From the NCBI GenBank assembly GCA_030041215.1, contig JASHOH010000015.1, positions 27,871-91,870 of the forward strand: DNA of 64,000 bases, read 5' to 3'. Below the pieces are notes generated by a model. That model did not search any database, was not told where the DNA came from, and worked only from the letters and a program-made list of their open reading frames with translations. A program made the position numbers and the translations under genes. Source of the stretch: Candidatus Sulfotelmatobacter sp. (GTDB taxonomy: Bacteria; Acidobacteriota; Terriglobia; Terriglobales; Acidobacteriaceae). How positions within the stretch are numbered: the first letter of the stretch is position 1; each line of letters begins with the position of its first letter. Below, piece by piece: positions 7,845-15,818 of this stretch.

Positions 7845-9251
7845 ATGAGTCGTATTGAAAACCGCACCTTTGACGAGCTCCACATTGGAGACTCGGCCAG
7901 CATTGTCCGCACCCTCACTCAGAAAGACATCGAACTGTTCGCCATCATGTCGGGCGACGTCAATCCCGCCCATGTCGATGAGGAATTCGCTCGCAGCGAC
8001 ATGTTTCATCAAGTGATCGCGCACGGCATGTGGGGTGGTGCGCTGATCTCGACCGTCCTCGGCACTCAACTGCCCGGCCCCGGCGCTATTTATCTCACGC
8101 AGTCATTGCGCTTCCGTCATCCGGTTTGCCTCGGAGATACCATTACCGTCACCGTGAAAGTCGCGGAGAAAAGCGAAGAAAAGAAGCGTGTGACGCTTGA
8201 TTGCGTAGCCACGAATGAGAAAGGCGAAGTCGTCATCAGCGGCACGGCAGAAGTTCTCGCACCCACGGAAAAAATTTCCCGTGAGCGTGTGATCTTGCCC
8301 GAAGTCAAGCTGCTCGAGCGTGGCCGGTACTATCGCAAGCTGATTGAGATGGTCAAAGGACTTGCGCCCATCCGCACGGCTATCGTGCACCCTGTGGATA
8401 GTCTAGCGTTGCTCACAGCAATCGAAGCTGCCCGGGCGCAACTCATCATTCCCGTGCTCATTGGTCCCGAAGCAAAACTGCAAGCTGCGGCGCGGCAAAT
8501 CAATCTCGATCTCTCAACCTATGAGGTTCTGCATACTCGGCACAGCCACGCTGCAGCCGAACTCGCGGTCGCACTTGCACGCGAGCGCAAGGTCGACGCC
8601 TTAATGCGAGGAAGTCTGGACCGCGACGAGTTGATGCATTTTGTCGATTCTCCACAGGGGCTGCGCACCGACCGTCGCATCAGCCACGTCTTCGCCGCCG
8701 ATGTTCCAGCTTATCCTCAGCCGCTGTTTATCACCGACGCCGCCTTGAACATTTCGCCAACGCTGGAGGAGAAGCACGACATCGTGCAGAACGCCATCGA
8801 CTTGGTCCGCGCTTTGGGCATTGCGCAGCCCAGAGTCGCCATTCTCTCGGCGCGGGAAACGGTTTCCGCGCGCATGCCTTCCACGCTGGACGCGGCGGTG
8901 CTATGCAAAATGGCTGACCGCGGCCAGATCACCGGCGCTCTGATTGATGGACCCCTCGGCTTCGATGTGGCCGTCTCTGAGCAGGCTGCAAAAGCGAAGG
9001 GAGTGGTTTCCCCCGTAGCGGGACAAGCGAATATTTTTGTTGTTCCCGATCTCGAATCCGGCAACATGCTCACCAAACAACTCGAGCAGTTTGCTGATAC
9101 GCAGGTGGCAGGCCTGGTGATTGGCGGATTGGTCCCGGTTATCCCCAGACGCCCCACAGACAATCCTCTCGCGCATCTTGGATCATGCGCGCTCGCCCTG
9201 GCGCTAGTCCGCTATAGACAAGGGATTTCAGCAAGCGCGGCAAGTGCCTGA
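7845..9251 (+). CDS. Fused MaoC-type enoyl-CoA hydratase / phosphate acyltransferase
   Basis: This 468-residue bifunctional protein follows the SDR by 30 bases. Residues about 1-140 are a MaoC hot-dog hydratase, with DIELFAIMSGDVNPAHVDEEFA (catalytic Asp/His) and HGMWGGALISTVLG, which can give (R)-3-hydroxyacyl-CoA. Residues about 160-468 are a phosphate acetyl/butyryl-transferase, with the family text MRGSLDRDELMHFV, ALIDGPLGFDVAVSEQAA and VVPDLESGNMLTKQLEQFA. The order matches proteins annotated as enoyl-CoA hydratase/phosphate acetyltransferase. It could link beta-oxidation or acyl-phosphate pools to PHA monomers. No acyl kinase is nearby, so the direction of the second activity is uncertain. 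Confidence 0.9.
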   Translation: MSRIENRTFDELHIGDSASIVRTLTQKDIELFAIMSGDVNPAHVDEEFARSDMFHQVIAHGMWGGALISTVLGTQLPGPGAIYLTQSLRFRHPVCLGDTITVTVKVAEKSEEKKRVTLDCVATNEKGEVVISGTAEVLAPTEKISRERVILPEVKLLERGRYYRKLIEMVKGLAPIRTAIVHPVDSLALLTAIEAARAQLIIPVLIGPEAKLQAAARQINLDLSTYEVLHTRHSHAAAELAVALARERKVDALMRGSLDRDELMHFVDSPQGLRTDRRISHVFAADVPAYPQPLFITDAALNISPTLEEKHDIVQNAIDLVRALGIAQPRVAILSARETVSARMPSTLDAAVLCKMADRGQITGALIDGPLGFDVAVSEQAAKAKGVVSPVAGQANIFVVPDLESGNMLTKQLEQFADTQVAGLVIGGLVPVIPRRPTDNPLAHLGSCALALALVRYRQGISASAASA

Positions 9252-9266
9252 ATCAAACCGGCTGCG

Positions 9267-9458
9267 CTACGCCGCTGCTTCTTGCGGCAAACTCGGAGAG
9301 TGAGCGAACGTTGAGTCTTCATCCGCGTCCTCAACCATGCACTGCAAAGCAATATAGTGTTGCTGGCTGTATTCGTAGCCCAAGTCGTAGGAAACAATAA
9401 ATGGCTTGCGCGTCAATGCGCCCGTGCTTGCTGATTCGAATCCGCCGGAGTAAGTCAT
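9267..9458 (-). CDS. Small acidic protein of unknown function
   Basis: This is a 63-residue frame (MTYSGGFESASTGALTRKPF...) ending in an acidic, alanine-rich tail. The ATG at 9458 is preceded by AAGGTGGGG on the minus strand, a good ribosome site, which supports this start over the longer frame from 9566. It lies 3' of the MaoC fusion (convergent) and downstream of phaR on the same strand. I do not recognise it, and no motif is visible. It may be a small PHA-associated protein or a chance frame. Confidence 0.45.
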   Translation of the reverse strand: MTYSGGFESASTGALTRKPFIVSYDLGYEYSQQHYIALQCMVEDADEDSTFAHSPSLPQEAAA

Positions 9459-9587
9459 GAGGGCCCCACCTTTATTTTGACTGGCGGCAACTACTGTGGG
9501 AAAACAGGAGCCACTGCCTCTCCTGGAAAGCGTACTCCCAGCAGCGGCATTTTGTTTGTGCTGCACATCACGAGTTCGCGTGACTTA

Positions 9588-10124
9588 TTACCTCTTGCGT
9601 CGCGCTTTTGTTCCTGGCTTTTTTCGTTTCTTGTCCCGCGCCAGTTTTTGTACCAGAGCTTCCAGTTCGTCCACTCGTTGTTGCAGCTCCTTTTCGCGGG
9701 ATCCGCCTGCTTCCTGCGGAGAAACCGTGGCGCTAGGCGCAGTGACGGGTGCAGTTGGCCGCGGCCGCATGAATTCAAAAGGACTCAGCGGGGGCGCAAG
9801 CGCGCGATAGGCGTTCTGATACATGTCGAGGAGCGCTTTCATATAACGCAGAGTGTTTTCCTGCGTGGCTTTGCCTGAGGCGACCACCATCTCGCGCAGA
9901 ATGTTGACCGGCAGGGAGGAATCCGGTTCTTTCGCGTCTTCCACGATGATCTGAGTCAGCACCAGGCGCGTCAGATCTTCCCCCGTGGCCGCATCCAGCA
10001 CCTGTACTTCGCGGCCTTCGCGGATCATCTGCGCGATCTCATCCTGGTTGATATAGCGGCTATTGGTAGTGTCGTACAGCCGCCGGTTCTCGTACTTCTT
10101 GATTATCACGGGCTTACGGGGCAT
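9588..10124 (-). CDS. phaR: Polyhydroxyalkanoate synthesis repressor PhaR
   Basis: PhaR represses phasin and PHA genes and leaves DNA when polymer or oligomer is present. The N-terminal PHB_acc_N domain is unmistakable: IIKKYENRRLYDTTNSRYI, then QMIREGREVQVLDAATGEDLTR and VLTQIIVEDAK. A second helical PHB_acc segment follows (LPVNILREMVVASGKATQENTLRYMKALLDMYQNAY). A proline-rich linker, a short coiled coil (EKELQQRVDELEALVQKLARD) and a basic tail complete 178 residues. It is divergent from the phasin gene, and its operator-like sites lie at 10192-10220 and 6743-6768. Confidence 0.95.
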   Translation of the reverse strand: MPRKPVIIKKYENRRLYDTTNSRYINQDEIAQMIREGREVQVLDAATGEDLTRLVLTQIIVEDAKEPDSSLPVNILREMVVASGKATQENTLRYMKALLDMYQNAYRALAPPLSPFEFMRPRPTAPVTAPSATVSPQEAGGSREKELQQRVDELEALVQKLARDKKRKKPGTKARRKR

Positions 10125-10157
10125 GCAGTTTTTCCCAAAACAACTCTTATTTTTTGC

Positions 10158-10220
10158 TTGACAGGCCGCCGGAATGGGCTATGATCTAGCTATGCTGCAA
10201 TGCAGCATTAAATGCAGCAT
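10158..10220 (+). promoter_or_regulatory. Phasin promoter with PhaR-type operator
   Basis: TTGACA (10158-10163), a 16-bp spacer and TATGAT (10180-10185) are followed by ATGCTGCAATGCAGCAT (10192-10208), a near-perfect palindrome matching the CTGC-N3-GCAG pattern known for PhaR. A second half copy, ATGCAGCAT, lies at 10212-10220. The operator covers the expected transcription start. phaR starts 34 bases to the left on the other strand, so one site could control both genes. Confidence 0.82.
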
Positions 10221-10250
10221 AGCATAAATACTCTCCACAAGGAGCAAACC

Positions 10251-10826
10251 ATGGCTACCCCCAAGAAGTCAACCGACGGCGCAGCCGCCAAAGCTGCCGC
10301 GTTTGAAAAGTTCATTCCCCTATACAAAAAGAACGTCGAACGGCTGGCGGAGCTGCAAAAGAAGTCGCTGGAAATCGCCGCCGAGCAGAATGCCGAATTC
10401 ATCGACACCTGCAAGAAGGCCTTCGACTTCGCGCCCGAGACGCCGGGACTGTTCTTTTTCGACCTGCTCGGCCAGAGCTTCGATCGCGTCATTGAAACCG
10501 AGAAGGGCGCAATCGACCTCGCGCTCGAGCAAAGCCGCGCTATCGCTAACCTGGCGGAAGAGCGTGGAGGCTCAGCCAAGAAGGTTGCAGAAGGTGTGAC
10601 CTCGCTGTTCGAGCAGGGCGTGCACCAGACCGTCGCTGCCCAGAAGAAAGCTCTCGATTATTATTCTGAGCAGTACAAGACAGCGTATGAGACAGCGAAG
10701 AAGCAGTTCAAGATCGCGAATCCGGCGGCCGAAGCGTTCCAGACCGGACTCGATGTTTTGATCGAGACGCAGAAGTCGCTGCTCGACATCGCTACTAAGC
10801 CCCTGAAGCGCGCTACTGCCGCCTGA
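10251..10826 (+). CDS. phaP: Phasin family protein
   Basis: This is a granule-coating amphipathic protein of 191 residues, starting MATPKKSTDGAAAKAAA at 10251 behind the ribosome site AAGGAG (10239-10244). It is almost wholly helical, rich in Ala, Lys, Glu and Gln, with phasin-like heptads (ERLAELQKKSLEIAAEQNAEF and QTVAAQKKALDYYSEQYKTAYETAKKQ). No signal or membrane segment is seen. It lies directly behind the PhaR operator and 100 bases before the synthase subunit genes. The longer frame from 10212 begins inside the operator and is not used. Confidence 0.9.
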   Translation: MATPKKSTDGAAAKAAAFEKFIPLYKKNVERLAELQKKSLEIAAEQNAEFIDTCKKAFDFAPETPGLFFFDLLGQSFDRVIETEKGAIDLALEQSRAIANLAEERGGSAKKVAEGVTSLFEQGVHQTVAAQKKALDYYSEQYKTAYETAKKQFKIANPAAEAFQTGLDVLIETQKSLLDIATKPLKRATAA

Positions 10827-10852
10827 AACGGCGCTATACTGCGATTTGAGTA

Positions 10853-10905
10853 GACAGCCCGGGGTAAGACAATTACCCAGGGTCTCGCTTCGCGGCTGTC
10901 CCCCC
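10853..10905 (+). terminator. Hairpin with T-run between phasin and PHA synthase genes (possible attenuator)
   Basis: GACAGCC (10853-10859) pairs with GGCTGTC (10894-10900). An inner stem GGGTAA/TTACCC (about 10862-10877) sits within it, and the outer stem is followed by CCCCCTTTTT. A partial terminator here would let phasin exceed the synthase subunits. It could also be one of the many repeats in this genome, since a related GGACAG/CTGTCC hairpin lies near 47773. Confidence 0.45.
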
Positions 10906-10927
10906 TTTTTCTTGCTGGAGGTTTCGC

Positions 10928-11329
10928 ATGCCCGATGAGCGCGCGCCCAATGGCAAGGATTTTGATCCCGTGGGCGCATTTCGTGAAGTGCGTGACAATT
11001 ATCTCGATGTCTGGGCCAAGACCATGGTGGACGCGGTCAACAGCGAAGCGTACGCCAAGGCCACAGGCATGATGCTTGATACTTACCTGACAGCTTCTGC
11101 TCCGTTGCGCGAGGCGCTCGAAAAATCCACGCTGCAGGCCTTGCAGCAACTAAACATGCCCTCGCGGCCAGATTTCATCAGCCTGGCCGAGCGCCTTACC
11201 AATGTGGAAATGAAGCTCGACGATCTCGACGCCAAGCTCGACGAGATTGGAAATTCACTCAAGAAGCCGTCATCCGCGCGCCCGCGCAAACCTGCGGCCG
11301 CGCGCAATCGAGGGAAAGGGGCGAAGTAA
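10928..11329 (+). CDS. phaE: Short PHA synthase accessory subunit (PhaE / class IV PhaR-like)
   Basis: This 133-residue protein ends 2 bases before phaC, the position of the second subunit in class III and IV PHA synthases. Helix 1 has YLDVWAKTMVDAVNSEAYAK. The text LNMPSRPDFISLAERL followed by a coiled coil (NVEMKLDDLDAKLDEIGNSL) matches the C-terminal part of PhaE and of Bacillus PhaR. A basic Ala/Pro/Arg tail follows. It is much shorter than classical PhaE (about 350 residues). Its job would be to bind and activate PhaC and guide granule contact. The ribosome site GGAGG lies 6 bases upstream. The function is inferred mainly from position and the coiled-coil motif. Confidence 0.72.
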   Translation: MPDERAPNGKDFDPVGAFREVRDNYLDVWAKTMVDAVNSEAYAKATGMMLDTYLTASAPLREALEKSTLQALQQLNMPSRPDFISLAERLTNVEMKLDDLDAKLDEIGNSLKKPSSARPRKPAAARNRGKGAK

Positions 11330-11331
11330 TC

Positions 11332-12399
11332 ATGGCGGAGGCGGCGGTAGTCGCGGAACAATTCCTGGAGTTGCCGGAAAAACTCAACGCCTTCAACAAA
11401 GCCGTCACCACGAAGGTCCCAATCGCGCAAACTCCGAAAGAGGTAGTCTGGGCCTTGAACAAGGCGAAGCTCTATCGTTACATTCCAGTCGTTCCGGAAG
11501 AGAAACGCCTTCCCGTGCCACTTCTGCTTGTGTTTGCCCTAATGAACCGGCCGTACATTCTTGATTTGCGTCCCGGACACAGTTTTGTCGAATTCATGGT
11601 TAAGCAAGGTTACGATCTCTACCTGCTCGATTGGGGATCTCCCGGCCCGGAAGACAAGAACCTTAAGTTCGACGATTACACGCTCGACTATATGCCGCGC
11701 GCCATTCGCAAGATGAAGGTGATCTCAGGGTCAAAGGAGTTCAGCATGTTGGGATGGTGCATCGGCGCCATTCTCGCCACGGTTTACGCCGCGCTTCGCC
11801 CGGACGACGGATTGCGCAACCTGATCCTGCTCACCGCTCCTCTTGATTTCTCCAACAAGCAGGGTATCACTTTCGCGCGCTGGGTTGACGAGCGCTACTT
11901 CGATGTCGACAAAGTTCTGGAGGCAACCGGCAACATGCCCGGCGAAATGATCGACTACGGCGCCAGAGCACTGAAGCCCGTCGACAACTACGTGCTCAAT
12001 TATCTGAAGCTCTGGGACAATATCGATAATCCGCAAGTGGTGGATGCCTGGATGGCGATGAACACCTGGGTTACGGATAACGTCCCGCTGGCCGGCGGCG
12101 CTTTTCGCCAGCTTGTTGTTGATCTTTACCGCAACAACCGCCTCATGCGGGGCGAGTGGATTATTCGCGGCGAGCGCGTCGATCTGAAAAAAATTCGCGC
12201 CAACATGCTCACAGTAATCGCGGAGGGCGACCACATCACCCCTCCCTGCCAGTCAGAAGCGATCATGTCGAAGGTCGGCAGCAAAGATAAAGAGTTATTC
12301 CGCGTGCGCGGAGGCCATATTGGCATCATGGCTGGCAGCGGCGCCGACAAAATCACATGGCCGCACATCGAAGGTTGGCTGCGGCCGCGCTCCAAGTGA
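11332..12399 (+). CDS. phaC: Class III poly(3-hydroxyalkanoate) synthase catalytic subunit
   Basis: PhaC polymerises (R)-3-hydroxyacyl-CoA into PHA. The alpha/beta-hydrolase fold carries the modified lipase box GWCIG with catalytic Cys143, Asp300 in AEGDHITPP and His329 in GGHIGIMAG. LLDWGSPGPEDKNLKFDDYTLDY is a PhaC signature. The 355-residue length and these positions fit class III enzymes, which need a PhaE-type partner, here the gene just upstream. It is the last clear member of the rightward phasin-phaE-phaC run. A weak terminator follows at 12426-12449. Confidence 0.95.
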   Translation: MAEAAVVAEQFLELPEKLNAFNKAVTTKVPIAQTPKEVVWALNKAKLYRYIPVVPEEKRLPVPLLLVFALMNRPYILDLRPGHSFVEFMVKQGYDLYLLDWGSPGPEDKNLKFDDYTLDYMPRAIRKMKVISGSKEFSMLGWCIGAILATVYAALRPDDGLRNLILLTAPLDFSNKQGITFARWVDERYFDVDKVLEATGNMPGEMIDYGARALKPVDNYVLNYLKLWDNIDNPQVVDAWMAMNTWVTDNVPLAGGAFRQLVVDLYRNNRLMRGEWIIRGERVDLKKIRANMLTVIAEGDHITPPCQSEAIMSKVGSKDKELFRVRGGHIGIMAGSGADKITWPHIEGWLRPRSK

Positions 12400-12425
12400 A
12401 TTTTCTTCGCGCTCTTTATCTTAGC

Positions 12426-12449
12426 AGCCTTTGCGGTTGAAAGGCTTTT
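12426..12449 (+). terminator. Probable rho-independent terminator after phaC
   Basis: AGCCTTT (12426-12432) and AAAGGCT (12440-12446) form a perfect 7-bp stem with loop GCGGTTG, and a short T-run ends at 12449. It is AT-rich and weak, but well placed 27 bases after the phaC stop. Confidence 0.5.
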
Positions 12450-12565
12450 AAGCTGCGAGTGTCCTAGTAGCGTGTGCTCCTACCTTACTCCCAAAGCCGA
12501 CATGGTGTTACCATATCCGGCTGCTTCAAACCTTCCTCGAGAGCTGAGAAAATGAGGATGCGTCC

Positions 12566-13753
12566 ATGACGAAACTCCAGCGTTCCGTCGCTTCTCCCAA
12601 TGTCGTCTGCATTGAAGATTTCCGCCCCATCGCCCGGCAGCGAATTCCCAAGTCTGTCTTCGACTATCTCGATGGTGGCGCCGAGGGCGAAATCACGCTG
12701 CGCGAGAATTGCAGGATTTTCAATGACGTTACGTTTCGCCCGCGTCATGCGGTTGCGGTCGGCAAGGTCAATCTCGGGGTACGTGTGCTGGGCCTCGATC
12801 TCGCTCTGCCGTTTCTGCTCGCGCCTGTGGGCTACAGTCGTCTGATGCATCCCGGAGGCGAAGTTTCGGCCGCGCGCGCCGCCGGCCGCGCCGGCACGGG
12901 CTACATTCTCTCTACCATCTCCGGACACAAGCTCGAAGACGTCAGAGCGGGATCGACCGGCCCCGTTTTCTACCAGCTCTATCTAATGGGCGGACGTGGC
13001 GCTGCAGAAGGCGCCATCGACCGTGCTCGAACTGCAGGGTTCAACGCGCTCGTGGTTACGATCGACACTCCCGTCTCCGGCATTCGCGAGCGCGATTATC
13101 GCAACGGTATGAAGGAATTAATCAGCGGCACCCTGCTCCAAAAGATTCCCTTTCTTCCGCAAGTGCTTTCGCGGCCCGGATGGCTTTTCGACTATCTCCG
13201 CGACGGTGGCCTGCCCGGTCTGCCCAACGTCATTATTCCCGGCAAAGGCGAAATGCCGCTGGTCGATATCAACGCCGCGCTTGCTGAGTCGACCCCAACC
13301 TGGGCTGACCTGAAGTGGATTCGTGAACACTGGAAGGGTCCCATCGTTATCAAAGGTGTACTGACAGCTGACGACGCTCGCCGCGCCATCGACGAAGGGG
13401 TTGTGGCGATTTCAGTTTCCAATCATGGCGGACGTCAGCTCGATGGCCTTCCCGCATCCCTCCGCGCGTTGCCCGAAGTGGTCGAAGCTGTGCAGGGCCG
13501 CATTGAGGTCTTTATGGATGGCGGCATACGCCGCGGCACCGACATTGTGAAAGCTCTTTGCCTCGGAGCCAATGCCGTGCTCTGTGGCCGCGCTTACGCC
13601 TACGGCCTTGCCGCGGCGGGCGAAGCTGGAGTCGATCGCGCCATCGAGATTCTACGCACCGACCTGGAACGCACCCTGCGCCTGCTAGGATGTGACTCTG
13701 TCGCAAACCTAGACCGGTCCTACGTAAATGTCCCTAAGAGCTGGGAAGCCTGA
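12566..13753 (+). CDS. FMN-dependent alpha-hydroxy-acid dehydrogenase/oxidase (L-lactate dehydrogenase LldD-like)
   Basis: This 395-residue TIM-barrel flavoenzyme oxidises an L-2-hydroxy acid, probably lactate, to the 2-keto acid. Family motifs are DYLDGGAEGEITLRENC near the N-terminus, FLLAPVGYSRLMHPGGE, and the catalytic VAISVSNHGGRQLDGLPAS (His/Arg). The FMN-binding EVFMDGGIRRGTDIVKALCLGANAVLCGR follows. The family contains lactate, glycolate and mandelate enzymes, so the substrate is not certain. It follows phaC after 166 bases with its own leader. It may feed pyruvate to acetyl-CoA and PHA, but no shared control is visible. Confidence 0.88.
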   Translation: MTKLQRSVASPNVVCIEDFRPIARQRIPKSVFDYLDGGAEGEITLRENCRIFNDVTFRPRHAVAVGKVNLGVRVLGLDLALPFLLAPVGYSRLMHPGGEVSAARAAGRAGTGYILSTISGHKLEDVRAGSTGPVFYQLYLMGGRGAAEGAIDRARTAGFNALVVTIDTPVSGIRERDYRNGMKELISGTLLQKIPFLPQVLSRPGWLFDYLRDGGLPGLPNVIIPGKGEMPLVDINAALAESTPTWADLKWIREHWKGPIVIKGVLTADDARRAIDEGVVAISVSNHGGRQLDGLPASLRALPEVVEAVQGRIEVFMDGGIRRGTDIVKALCLGANAVLCGRAYAYGLAAAGEAGVDRAIEILRTDLERTLRLLGCDSVANLDRSYVNVPKSWEA

Positions 13754-13928
13754 CGAATTCTGCTCTCGAGATCAGTCATGCTGAGCGTGACAATCACCAG
13801 CGCAAAGTCTCCTTCCACATAAGTCGAAGCGTCCCGATCGCGTCCCGACCACAGCACGCTGGCAGCGCTTGCCTAATCAAAAAAGATTAGCGGCCTTTCA
13901 CTTGGGAATGAGCATCCTGCGGCATTTG

Positions 13929-13993
13929 TGTGACGAATATCACATGGGTACATGAGATTCATCACTGACAGCTTGTGGTGCCTATCGTAATAT
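13929..13993 (+). promoter_or_regulatory. CRP/FNR-type site and promoter ahead of the cytochrome oxidase operon
   Basis: The 372-base gap 13754-14125 holds TGTGACGAATATCACA (13929-13944), a full TGTGA-N6-TCACA dyad. CTGACA (13965-13970), a 17-bp spacer and TATAAT-like TAATAT (13988-13993) follow. The dyad centre is about 62-63 bases before the predicted start, the classic class I activator position. The rest of the gap shows no gene. The regulator itself is not in the window. Confidence 0.62.
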
Positions 13994-14125
13994 TTTGCGC
14001 ACCGGTCGGAGCAGGTGAGGGCAGTTCACTTCTTAAATTCGGCTTCTTTATCTGTCAGTGAAAGTTCCGGAAAGTCTCAATTTCTCAGGTTCGATAACAA
14101 GTAGTCAACGAAGGAGAGTAACGCA

Positions 14126-14866
14126 ATGAAAGCAGGATGCAAAATCGCGGCAATGGCTGCTGCTTTAATGATTCTTGCAGCCGTTGTCTTGTATTCGGGC
14201 AGGACTGTGACTGCGGCTGCCGATGGGCAGATTACGGGCACCATCAAACTGGACGGGCAAGCACCGCACCTGAAGCCCATCGACATGTCGAAAGACCCAA
14301 GCTGCGCCAAGACCGGTAGCGGCGGTCCCGCCGCTGGGGAGAGCGTGGTGGTCGGACCGAACGGCGGTCTGGCCAATGTTGTGGTTTACATTTCTCAGGG
14401 ATTGACGGGAAATGAACCGATCGCGTCTCAGCCAGTGAAGATCGAACAAAAAGGCTGCCAGTATGTTCCGCATGTCGTGGCAATCAATGTGGGCCAGCAT
14501 CTCAGCGTACTGAACGACGATAAGACGGCGCACAACATTCACCCCGAGCCGAAACCCGGCGGCGGCAACATTCCGTGGAACAAATCTCAGATGGAAGGCA
14601 GCCCGGCGATCGATGTGACTTGGTCGACTCCGGAAGTTGCCATTCCGGTCAAGTGCAACATCCATCCTTGGATGCACGCCTATATCGCGGTGGTGAAGGG
14701 ACCGTACGGCGTGAGCAGCAATGCTGGCGCTTTTAAGCTGGACAACGTTCCACCAGGCACTTATACTCTGACCGCCTGGCATGAAACTTATGGAACGCAA
14801 ACCCAAACCGTAACCGTTGCGGCCGGGAAACCGGCGACGGCAGACTTCAGTTTCAAAGCAAAGTAA
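14126..14866 (+). CDS. Exported cupredoxin-like protein with carboxypeptidase-regulatory-like C-terminus
   Basis: This 246-residue protein has an N-terminal signal anchor (MAAALMILAAVVLYSGRTVTAA). It continues into an N-terminal beta domain (GQITGTIKLDGQAP). A cupredoxin-like region then carries possible copper ligands: TAHNIHPEP and VPVKCNIHPWMHAYIAV, a His...Cys-x2-His-x2-Met pattern. The C-terminal YGVSSNAGAFKLDNVPPGTYTLTAWHE is a CarboxypepD_reg-like fold. A strong ribosome site AAGGAGAG precedes the ATG. As the first gene of the oxidase operon it may donate electrons or deliver copper to CuA. That role is inferred from position, and the protein has no heme motif. Confidence 0.8.
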   Translation: MKAGCKIAAMAAALMILAAVVLYSGRTVTAAADGQITGTIKLDGQAPHLKPIDMSKDPSCAKTGSGGPAAGESVVVGPNGGLANVVVYISQGLTGNEPIASQPVKIEQKGCQYVPHVVAINVGQHLSVLNDDKTAHNIHPEPKPGGGNIPWNKSQMEGSPAIDVTWSTPEVAIPVKCNIHPWMHAYIAVVKGPYGVSSNAGAFKLDNVPPGTYTLTAWHETYGTQTQTVTVAAGKPATADFSFKAK

Positions 14867-14963
14867 GGACCGAATAAGTCGTCGGGACGGCTGCAAACGC
14901 ACTTGCAGCCGTCCTTAAATCGAACCGGGGCTGGGGCGCCGGTCGTTATGGGGGTGGGGAATA

Positions 14964-15764
14964 ATGGCAGGAAAAATTTTCGCGGTATTAGTCGTGCTCG
15001 TCACGCTGGCTACGGCTTATTGTGTCATCGCCCACGTGTGGTGGATGCCGATAGATATTTCTCTCCACGGTCCTAAGATCGACCAGCAGTTGGAAGAGAC
15101 CATGTGGGTCGCTGGTCTTCTCTTTATTGCCGGCCAAATCGTGCTGGCGGCCTTTGTTTTTCTTTATGGGGGCGCAAAGAGCCGGACGAAGCAAATTCCT
15201 GGTGGCGCCAAATATCTGGTGATCTTCGCCTTTGCGATTGTCGGCCTCGAAGTGTTGGGGCTCTCCGTCGTCGGTTCCAAGGCCTGGGGTGCCGTCTACT
15301 TTGAAGCGCCCGACCCGAATTCACTGCATATCGATGTGCAGGCAGGGCAGTTTGCCTATTATTTTCGCTATCCAGGACCTGATGGAACTTTTGGTGCCCT
15401 GCATCCCGAACTGATCAGTGAGGCCAACCAGAATTACTTTGGGCTCGACATCGACCACGACGCCGATGCGAAAGACGACATCGTCACTGCCGAGATCGCT
15501 ATTCCCGTTAACAAACCGATTCTACTGACGCTTCATTCCAAGGATGTGGGGCACTCCTTCGACGTGCGGGAGTTGCGGGTACAGCAGGATTTTGTCCCTG
15601 GCCTGGTTATTCCCATCCACTTCACCGCAACCCAGACCGGACGTTTCGAGATTGTGTGTACGCAATTATGCGGGTTGGGACATTACAACATGAAGGCTTA
15701 TTTGAACGTGCTTTCGCAAGCAGATTACGAGGAGTGGCTCAAGAAACAGGCAGCGATGCAGTAA
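14964..15764 (+). CDS. coxB: Cytochrome c oxidase subunit II
   Basis: Subunit II takes electrons from cytochrome c or a cupredoxin through CuA. Three hydrophobic N-terminal stretches are present (residues about 5-25, 47-70 and 85-105). The periplasmic domain has QFAYYFRYPGPDG and the CuA ligands in KDVGHSFDVRE (His) and CTQLCGLGHYNM (Cys, Cys, His, Met). The usual Glu of CxELC is Gln here. This ligand contributes through its backbone, so function should hold. No heme c domain is fused. The third N-terminal hydrophobic segment is more than the usual two, so a cleaved signal is possible. The gene is third in order after the CRP-like promoter and cupredoxin gene. Confidence 0.94.
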   Translation: MAGKIFAVLVVLVTLATAYCVIAHVWWMPIDISLHGPKIDQQLEETMWVAGLLFIAGQIVLAAFVFLYGGAKSRTKQIPGGAKYLVIFAFAIVGLEVLGLSVVGSKAWGAVYFEAPDPNSLHIDVQAGQFAYYFRYPGPDGTFGALHPELISEANQNYFGLDIDHDADAKDDIVTAEIAIPVNKPILLTLHSKDVGHSFDVRELRVQQDFVPGLVIPIHFTATQTGRFEIVCTQLCGLGHYNMKAYLNVLSQADYEEWLKKQAAMQ

Positions 15765-15818
15765 GCAACGTTCGTCCGCTTCGCAAGGTGGACGAAAACT
15801 TCTCCCGGAGCGAGGACA

